From NCBI GenBank assembly GCA_016630955.3, contig CM049987.1, positions 2,852,001 through 2,916,000 of the forward strand: a stretch of 64,000 bases of DNA. Reading direction: 5' to 3'. Origin of the DNA: Didymella arachidicola (lineage: Eukaryota > Ascomycota > Dothideomycetes > Pleosporales > Didymellaceae). Below are positions 55,919 to 64,000 of the stretch, one piece after another. The position numbers and the translations under genes are program-made. Numbering within the stretch: the stretch's first letter is position 1; the number at the start of each line of letters is the position of its first letter. A model generated the notes under the pieces. That model was not told the origin of the DNA. It was given only the letters and a program-made list of their open reading frames with translations, and did no database searches.

Positions 55919-56628
55919 TTACATGACATGCGCCAGCGCGCGAATCACCTCTTCTGCCACTCTCACACCAACCAGTATGTCAGACTCGGTCCTTAGCGGC
56001 GGCACATGGAGGAAAACTGCGTGCCGCTTCCCGGTGCGACTCTGAAGGTGGAGTAGGGCTACATATTAGTAAAAGCCGCAGACGTAGGTTCCCACGCCAT
56101 CACTGAGTTGGACAAGCACGTTCTGTTTCGCCGACCGAGTCCCTGTCTTAGCGTTTTGTTGCGAAACTTTTGATGTTGCAAGGGTGATTGGGGCACAGGC
56201 GGCTCGCCAGATCTCTTCCGCAGCGCCAATGTCCAGGGACGTGGTCAGTGATACGGATGCCTTTGCAAACTCGTCCTTGTTCTCGGCGCGTGTGAACACT
56301 TTGCGGCGGATGTCAGGGAACTCATGGTAGCCTTCCCGGGGCCCACTGCGTTCAACGTTGAAGACACCAGGCCCGCTGTCGACATCCAATCCCATGTGGA
56401 CCACAAGACTGAGCATATGAGTGTCAATCAGCGACGCGACCTGGGCCTTGATGTTGTGATATGCTGCAGGCATTGGACGTCCGGAACGATCAACTGAATC
56501 GACTCACCGTCCAGACCGTGGATTGAGGCTGGAAGCCTGTGAGCGATTTCCCACGAAGGGTTCCTCGTAACATCCAAGAAGGGACCAAAGCCCATGACAA
56601 GGACCTTGACGGGTGCGGTGGAAGCCAT
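55919..56628 (-). pseudogene. Broken pyroglutamyl peptidase I (C15 family) gene
   Basis: From ATG 56628 the frame reads KVLVMGFGPFLDVTRNPSWEIAHRLP, the family start. Around 56470-56480 the frame slips by one base (a C appears missing): before it SIQLIVPDV, after it, in the next frame, PMPAAYHNIKAQ, and on to VVHMGLD. Downstream, SDGVGTYVCGFY holds the catalytic Cys (codon 56078-56080), but the next codon after Tyr is TAA (56066-56068), exactly where the family has a conserved Tyr. The same frame then continues LLHLQSRTGKRHAVFLHVPPL with the catalytic His codon at 56006-56008, and stops at 55919. Two lesions in otherwise well kept sequence suggest a recent pseudogene. A 44-nt GTGAGT..CAG intron (56464-56507) could bypass the frameshift but would remove conserved residues; it would not remove the TAA. 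Readthrough or assembly error is possible. Confidence 0.75.
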
Positions 56629-57096
56629 TTGATGTGGGGGATGGGCGGATTCAACGCAGCCGTTAGACGTAGGCTACTTAAGTAGCAGCAACGATGGGCT
56701 CATACTGCAGCTGACGACATTCAGCCACCTCAGATGGAGTGTGACAGATCTGCAGCTTGCACATGGATTGTCTTGCAGAAGGGCGGAGGTGGAGCTGGCT
56801 ATTATAGGGAAATGCAGCCCTGCAGCCCCTGGCAGGTGTGACAGCAGAGCCTCACCGCCTTGGCTCAGCCAGCGATTTCGGCGGGGCCAATTGTTTCTGC
56901 CAATTGAGTCACGCCCAGCGTATTGACCTGCGCCGCGCACTAACGTTCTGAAAGAAAGTGCCCTTTGTTGCTTGCCAATTGCGTATCTGCTGATCATCCT
57001 GATTTTATTTTCAGTGATCTTGTATAGCTTCCTCGAGTGCAGTGAAGCTCAATTGGCAGCAGGGCATCTTGCCCGCACACTTCAACACCAACAATT
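56629..57096. promoter_or_regulatory. Divergent upstream region of the peptidase relic and AROM
   Basis: 468 bp between opposite starts. No canonical TATA on the AROM side; a Gcn4-type TGACTC-like element is suggested by TGAGTC (about 56905-56910, in CAATTGAGTCACG), a common feature of amino-acid biosynthesis genes. Its role here is inference. Confidence 0.45.
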
Positions 57097-60000
57097 ATGG
57101 CGAGCAACGGAGCATCTGCGGCGCCTACCAAGGTGACCATCCTAGGCAAGGACTCGATCGTCGTCGACTACGGGATTTGGCAAAGCTACATCGCCGACGA
57201 TCTCGTGGAGAACATTCCCTCGTCGACCTATGTTCTTATCACCGACACCAACATCGGCCCAACCTACATTCCTACTTTCGAGAAGGCCTTCGGCGCCGCG
57301 GCCGCAGCGAGCGCACACAAGCCACGGCTACTCACGTACACGATCCCTCCCGGCGAGAACTCAAAATCACGAAACACAAAGGGTGTGGTGGAGGATTGGT
57401 TGCTGTCGCAAGGATGTACCCGCGACACTGTCATCATTGCCCTGGGTGGTGGAGTCATTGGTGACATGATTGGCTTCGTCGCGGCTACCTATATGCGCGG
57501 CATCAAGTTTGTCCAGGTGCCTACAACATTGCTGGCTATGGTCGACTCGAGCATTGGCGGCAAGACAGCCATTGACACACCAGCCGGCAAAAACCTTGTC
57601 GGTGCCTTCTGGCAACCGGAGCGCATCTACATTGATCTGCATTTCCTCGAAACTCTGCCCAAACGCGAGGTCATCAATGGCATGGCAGAGGTGGTGAAGA
57701 CAGCAGCGATTTGGGACGAGAAGGAATTCACGACACTGGAGGGCAATGCCAACACAATCCTAGCGGCGCTGGACCAGAAGACCGAGAATGGCAGAAGAAA
57801 CTTCGACAGTATCGCAGCTATCTTGAAGCGCATTGTGCTCGGTTCTGTGCGCGTCAAGGCCGAGGTAGTCTCTGCAGATGAGCGCGAGGGCGGCTTGCGC
57901 AACCTGCTGAACTTCGGTCACTCGATCGGCCACGCTTTTGAGGCTATTTTAACGCCTCAGATTCTTCACGGTGAGGCGGTCGCCATCGGTATGGTCAAAG
58001 AAGCTGAATTAGCTCGTTATCTCGGCGTGTTGGACCCTTCTGCGGTGGCGCGTCTCACCAAGTGCATCGCCAGCTACGGTCTGCCCACGTCGCTTGCAGA
58101 TAAGACGGTGCGCAGGAGGACCGCCAATAAGCACTGCCCTGTCGACGAGCTCATCAAGATCATGGCAGTCGACAAGAAGAACTCGGGCAGCATCAAGAAA
58201 GTCGTACTTCTGTCTGGCATTGGCCGCACCTACGAGAAGAAGGCCAGCACAGTCGCCGACCGTGATATTAAAATAGCTCTTTCGCCCAGCATTTCCGTCC
58301 ACCCTGGCATCCCCAGCGATCTAAATGTCACATGCACGCCTCCTGGATCGAAGAGTATCTCGAACCGAGTGCTTGTTCTTGCTGCGCTGGGAAGTGGATC
58401 ATGCCGCATCAGCAATCTGTTGCATTCAGATGACACCCAAGTCATGCTGGACGCGATCGCAAAACTACAGGGCGCCAGCTTCTCCTGGGAAAACGATGGT
58501 AAGGAGCTGGTTGTTACTGGAAACGGCGGCAATCTGAAGGCCACTAATGACGAGCTTTACCTTGGCAATGCCGGTACAGCAGCACGTTTCTTGACTTCAG
58601 TCACAGCGCTTGCACAGCCTGTTGAAGGTGTCACATCGACAATTGTCACCGGCAACGCAAGGATGAAGGAGCGTCCGATCGGCCCTCTTGTCAAGTCATT
58701 GCGCACCATGGGCATCGACATCGACTACCAGGAAAGTCAAGGCAGTCTGCCGCTGCGCATCGCAGCCTGTGGCGGTTTCGGTGCTAGCGAGGGGGAGAAC
58801 ACCTTCACGGGCGACATTGAGCTTGCAGCAACTGTTTCTTCGCAGTACGTGTCCTCCATCTTGCTGTGTGCGCCCTACTCCAAAAAGCCCGTCACTCTTC
58901 GCCTGGTTGGCGGCAAGCCCATTTCGCAGCCGTATATTGACATGACAATTGCCATGATGGCTTCCTTCGGCGTGCAGGTCGAGAAGTCTTCTATAGAGGT
59001 CAACACCTACCACATCCCCAACAAGCCCTACTCCAATCCCGCCGAGTATGTTGTCGAGAGTGATGCCAGCTCTGCAACATACCCCTTGGCCATTGCGGCT
59101 ATCACAGGAACCACCTGTACTGTTCCCAACATTGGTTCGAGCTCTTTGCAAGGAGATGCACAATTCGCCATTGAGGTTCTGAGACCTATGGGATGCACGG
59201 TCGAGCAGTCAGCAACCTCAACAACCGTCACCGGGCCACCTCGAGGTGAGCTGAAGGCCGTAAAGGAGATTGATATGGAGCCAATGACTGATGCTTTCCT
59301 CACCGCTTCCGTTCTGGCTGCTGTTGCATCAACAAACGGCACATCAACCACAACACGCATCTATGGCATCGCCAACCAACGTGTCAAGGAGTGTAACCGT
59401 ATCCAAGCCATGGAGGATGAGCTTGCCAAGTTCGGAGTAACCTGCAGGCAGTTCGATGATGGCATTGAGGTCGATGGACGTGGCTACCAGCTTGACGCAC
59501 CCCAGCAGGGCATCCATTGCTACGACGACCACCGTGTAGCCATGAGCTTTGCTGTCCTATCACTCATTGCACCCAAACCCGTGCTTATCCTCGAGAAGGA
59601 GTGCACTGGCAAGACATGGCCTGGTTACTGGGACTCGCTCAACCAAATTTTCAAGGCCGAGCTCGACGGTGTGGAGCTCCCGCCCAAGGCGATCCACGAC
59701 ACCAGGATTGGCTCGACTGTCAAGGAAAAGTCGATCTTCTTCATTGGCATGCGCGGTGCTGGTAAGACGACGACAGGTGGGTGGGCTGCTCGTCTTCTGG
59801 GCTGGCCACTCATCGACCTTGACACAGCTCTTGAAGAGCATGTCGGCATGTCCATTCCGGAACTGATCAATGAGCGTGGCTGGGAGGGTTTCCGTGAAGA
59901 AGAGTTGAAGATTTTGCAGAAAACCATGAAAGAGAAGCCTACCGGCCATGTCTTCGCCTGCGGTGGTGGTATCGTCGAGATCCCTGAAGCGCGCAAGATC

Positions 60001-61933
60001 TTCGTCGACTATCAGAAGAGCAATGGGGTCGTTCTGCTCGTGTCTCGAGACATCACCAAGGTCATGGACTTCCTGCAGATCGACAAGACACGACCCGCCT
60101 ACGTCGAGGACATGATGGGTGTGTGGCTGCGAAGAAAGCCCTGGTACCTCGAGTGCAGCAACTATCTCGTGAACAGCCAGAGCTCAGACTCGCAGGGCTT
60201 CGTGCGAGCACTAGAAGATTTCGGCCGCTTCTTGAAGATGATCACAGGGAGAACGTCAGCGCTGGAATCAATCCGCAAGAGGAAGCAATCCTTCTTCGTC
60301 TGCCTTTCTGCTCCTCAAGTCGAGCCTCTGCAGAAGGCAATGGCCGAAATTACTGTAGGTGCGGATGCCGTGGAGTTGCGTGTCGACCTGCTAGAGGATC
60401 CCACGTCGCCGGAAGGACTACCGTCGCCTGAGTTCGTCATAGAGCAGCTGACAGCCTTGCGCCGTGCTACATCTCTGCCGGTCGTCTTCACAATCAGAAC
60501 CAAGGCGCAGGGTGGCAAATTTCCCGACGAGGCTTACAGCGAGGCACGTGAACTCTACCAGACAGCGCTGCGACTAGGCTGTGAGTTCTTGGACTTGGAG
60601 ATGACCATGCCGGAGTACATCCTCCGTGAAGTCACAGAACAGAAGGGTCACACAAGCATCATCGCCAGCCATCATGATCCAAGGGGCGAGCTGAGCTGGG
60701 ACAATGGTTCGTGGATTCAATACTACAACCGTGCTCTGCAGTACGGTCATGTCATCAAGCTTGTTGGTGTGGCCAAGTCGCTGAAGGACAACTTTGCTCT
60801 TGCTGAGTTTAAGTCATGGGCAGAGTCTGCGCACCCTGTTCCTGTCATCGCGATCAACATGGGCGAGCACGGAAAGCTGAGCAGGATATTAAATGGCTTC
60901 ATGACGCCTGTCTCGCATCCTCTCTTACCATCAGCGACCGCGCCAGGACAACTAACAGCTGCTGATATTCGCCGCGGTCTGTCTTTGATGGGCGAAATTC
61001 AACCCAAGAAGTTCTGCATCTTCGGCTCACCTGTCCAGCAGAGCCCAAGCCCGCGTCTGCACAACAGACTGTTCCGCGAGACGGGTTTGCCGCATAACTA
61101 CACCATCGTTGAGACCGCAGACACCACACCGATCAAGGACATCATTCGTGCGCCAAACTTCGGCGGCGCCAGTGTTACCATCCCACTCAAGCAGGATGTA
61201 GCTCCTCTGCTAGATGGTGTCGGTCCTGAAGTCGAAGCTATTGGCGCCCTTAACACCATTGTCCCGGAGACATCGGTCGATGAGGCGACTGGCAAGGAGA
61301 CCACGCGACTTATCGGCCGCAACACAGATTACCTTGGGATGGTCCTCGTCCTGAAGAATGCTGGCGATCAGCGCTTGCCTGGTGAACAGCACTCTGGACT
61401 AGTCATTGGCGGTGGTGGAACTAGCCGTGCAGCCATCTATGCCCTGCACGAGATGCAATACAGCCCCATCTACCTTCTCGGTCGGAACGTCGAGAAGATG
61501 GAGAAGTTATCAGCCGATTTCCCTGCTGAGTACGACATCCGCATCATCAAGGACACCGCTACATTTCAAGCCCTGAAACGTTTGCCCACTGTAGCCATTG
61601 GCACTATTCCCGCTGACAAGCCCATTGACCCTACAATCCGCGAGACACTGATCGCGTTGTTCGACAAGGCCAAGACAGCCGAGAATGCGAGCCAGATGAC
61701 CCTGCTCGAGATGGCTTACAAGCCTCCTGTCACAGCACTGATCCAGCTTGCTCAAGACGCCGGCTGGAAGACTGTCAACGGTCTTGAGGTTCTAGTTGGT
61801 CAAGGAGTCCATCAGTTCAAGTACTGGACTGGCATCAAGCCGCTGTACGCTATTGCAAGGGTAAGCTTCGGATTGAATGACTATTGATATATGCACTGAC
61901 ACCACGCAGGAAGCGGTTCTGAGCGGCTACTAG
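57097..61933 (+). CDS. aroM: Pentafunctional AROM protein (shikimate pathway, steps 2-6)
   Basis: Exons 57097-61860 and 61910-61933 give 1595 residues; the last exon encodes only EAVLSGY, which completes the conserved end YAIAREAVLSGY. Order: 3-dehydroquinate synthase (1 to ~390; IIALGGGVIGDMIGFVAATYMRG, DSSIGGKTAID), EPSP synthase (~391 to 855; PPGSKSISNRVLVLAALGSG, GNAGTAARFL), shikimate kinase (~878 to 1060; GMRGAGKTT P-loop, CGGGI), type I dehydroquinase (~1061 to 1290; ELRVDLLED, Schiff-base Lys about 1220 in GHVIKLVG) and shikimate dehydrogenase (~1303 to end; FGSPVQQSPSPRLHN, VIGGGGTSRAAIYAL). Together they convert DAHP to EPSP in the cytosol. All five parts look intact. Length matches fungal AROM proteins (about 1,550-1,610). 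Confidence 0.97.
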
Positions 61934-64000
61934 ATGGTCGGTCTGCAAAAGTATATCTACACATTTACTTCGAATCCAAGACACCTAGATGTCCTCCCTT
62001 CAGCTTGAATCACATGGTGCCATCCATGTTTCTAATGACATTCGATCAGCATTGCATAACTGCCCCTTCAGCATAAAACCTCACCTGCCACGCTATCAAT
62101 ACAGCTCTCGCCATAACCACAAGTAATATAAGCAATGACTTCTTCAGAACTACCTATACGCGTCAAGGGGGCGGCCGCACCCTCCCATGACGTGCTTGCG
62201 GCTGAAACTGCTACCGACACACCCAAGCCAACCTTCGCATTGACTTTTTGCGCCATGACGTCTCGCTCATGCACTGCAGCACCTAGTTCAGGTCAAACTC
62301 TGCCCCCACAGGTCACGCTCATTTGGCAAGAGAGTGATAGCGAGGAGGATATCTTCACTAAAAGCTATAGGGAGGGGAGTCGATGAATCCAGCGCGTTCA
62401 ATCAATCTTGCAATGTTTGAGGTCGAACACAATGCTATGTACCTGCGCTAGCCTATGTACAACACGAGTCACCTCGTATTGACAGTCCCGTATTGTGACG
62501 ATCAGGCAGCTAGCTAAGGGTCGTGCCGCAGTATTACACAGCCCCACTCTGCTATGACTTCATGTCGAATACAAAGAGATGGCAGTGCAGCTTCGAGGTC
62601 TGAGTGATGAAATGCGCCCGGTTTATATGGTGGAGAACAAGAGCGGGCTTGTAGCGCGATCAGCTTTACTGAGGGCGTCCAAAGACACCACGGACTTTTC
62701 GAGCCATCAATGTTACATGTACTGCTAATTACCGAGGCTACATATCGCTCGGGTGCGCAATCGAGGTAGTGAAGATCTCCTGGGTCGCTCCTGAGCAAAT
62801 CGCTTCACCTTGTCGTGGTGTCTCCACTCATGCTGTTACCACCAGACATAGAGGATCAGGGCTACGTAATGAGATAAAGGCTCTGAGGTGCGTCTTCCCC
62901 GAACACGGGATACACTATACTGTCTTTCATTGTTTACCACCGCTGCTGCAATCCTAAAGGAATTGCATCGAAATGTTTCAAGTTGTCTCGGTACACAGGA
63001 GCGCTGCAAGATCACGGCGTATGCCACAGAGGGACACCTCCGCTGCAGAATCTCATCGCATGCGCCGAGTATTGTGCGCATCCTGCGCAAATCCCACGAT
63101 CCTCGCCTCTCTAATCGTCGGGAAGTCCGAGGGAAAGGTATGCGAGACACGGACGTGCAAGTCACAGCGTGCGCTGCAGGGGGAAGGGATGCGTAGGATG
63201 AAACCAGCGCATTGGGACCAACAGCTGCACGGTCACGTTCCAAGAAACGTGCGCTTGCCGCCCGCCCGTTGAGTAAGCCGAAGACAAACAGGCTTGAGTG
63301 AGGCTTCGGAGCAGGTGTCAATCAGGCAACCTGGGGGTAAGCTGCAAGGCAGGCGCGTAAATTTTGTGTTAGGGAAGCTGACAGGTGTGGGACTCCTGCC
63401 TCAGGCTCGAGGAAATGTGTTGTGTAATCCATGGCCTTTGCGTGCAGGTAGCAGACGCAGGACATGAATCGCAAGCGATTAATAGTTCTCCGCAGGAAGG
63501 TAAGGCTGGGAATGAGGGCATGATCGGTCTTTGTGCCCAAAGGATCATTACTGTGCTGATGTGAGGTTCAAATCTATCTGTTAGCTTCTCCGACGGTACG
63601 TCTACCTGAAAGGGAGGACTCTAATTAATTCTGATGTGTCAAGAGCGTTTCTGTTGACATTCACGCAGGACTGGTCGACAGCGTAGTCGTGACTGATATC
63701 AAACCGTGATCATCGTCAGCTGAGCGCATGGCTCACGGCTTTGCACAGCGCAGATTGGCGACGAAAGCATAGTTGCTGCCGCAGTCTGGTCAGAGCGGAA
63801 ATGAGGCTGGCGATTCCCGCTTCAGTGTCAGCGAAACTGCACGGTTGCCGCAGCCTTGCTGAGGTCGATATGAGGTCCAAAATAGGTTCTTCTATGCACA
63901 GAGATCTCTGATTATGATCTCAACCACATGAGAGCTATGCCGGCATTCGTTGTGCATTTAGCAAGGCAGAATCTCTGGTGATGAAGAAGAGAGCCCCATG
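61934..64000. other. 2.07 kb right end without a supported gene
   Basis: 3' flank of AROM followed by low-information sequence. An 83-codon plus-strand ATG frame (62135-62386) with an acidic end (QESDSEEDIFTKSYREGSR) and a 68-codon minus-strand frame over the same bases cannot both be real; neither has a recognisable domain. Frames between 62800 and 63540 are Arg/Cys/Ser-rich and look random. The window ends inside spacer. Confidence 0.4.

Noticed and set aside
56464..56507. 44-nt GTGAGT..CAG intron in the pyroglutamyl peptidase gene
   Set aside because: It restores phase but deletes the conserved strand around SIQLIVPDV and PMPAA, has a weak branch site, and leaves the in-frame TAA untouched. 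A frameshift fits better, though RNA data could change this.
62135..62386. Small plus-strand ORF downstream of AROM, and an overlapping minus-strand ORF
   Set aside because: Both are short with no recognisable domain; a TATA-like AATATAA lies only about 10 bp before the ATG, too close to be a TATA box.

Overview
This is eukaryotic DNA from a filamentous ascomycete (Pezizomycotina). Genes are dense, on both strands, and mostly split by short introns (about 45 to 110 nt) with CTAAC/CTGAC-like branch sites. Typical fungal markers are present: a fused AROM protein, a Zn2Cys6 regulator, a CFEM-type secreted protein, a GH105 pectin-degrading enzyme, a hybrid histidine kinase and a TmpA-like membrane flavoprotein. 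Dothideomycetes is my guess for the class; that is inference only. I saw no rRNA, tRNA, CRISPR array or intact transposon.

Layout. At 0.4-4.8 kb lie a mitochondrial uS15 gene, divergent from cytosolic RPS0 (uS2), and an EAF-type elongation factor. At 6.2-11.5 kb are a secreted CFEM-like protein, a secreted GH105 hydrolase with a probable GC-AG intron, and a metal-dependent amidohydrolase. At 12.3-25.7 kb are a hybrid histidine kinase, gamma-tubulin complex protein GCP3/Spc98, a BTB-like protein, a gene-poor 1.9 kb stretch, and a TmpA-like ferric-reductase-fold protein. At 26-32.4 kb are mostly housekeeping genes: a PRELI/Ups lipid carrier, cytosolic tryptophanyl-tRNA synthetase, neutral ceramidase and splicing factor SPF27. 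At 33-35.2 kb are two unrecognised genes, followed by a two-copy imperfect repeat. At 37-46.5 kb is one giant gene for a roughly 3034-residue, extremely acidic disordered protein with basic islands and a basic coiled-coil tail. At 47-55.6 kb lies an accessory-looking block: METTL7-like methyltransferase, Zn2Cys6 regulator, a divergent pair of related F-box-like/2EXR-like proteins, flavin monooxygenase, and a GPI-anchored-type protein. At 55.9-62 kb a broken pyroglutamyl peptidase I gene stands head-to-head with the AROM gene. The last 2 kb shows no convincing gene.

Several neighbours are divergent and share short upstream regions: uS15m/RPS0, GCP3/BTB, PRELI/WRS, ceramidase/SPF27, the two F-box-like genes, and PGP-I pseudogene/AROM. 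I found no obvious new multi-gene system. The strongest unusual items are the PGP-I gene with a frameshift and an in-frame stop between its catalytic Cys and His, the giant acidic protein, the GC-AG intron, and the 157-bp-period duplication near 35.3 kb.

Exon borders were worked out by hand from GT/GC..AG sites, reading-frame continuity and resemblance to remembered family patterns. No alignment or transcript data were available.
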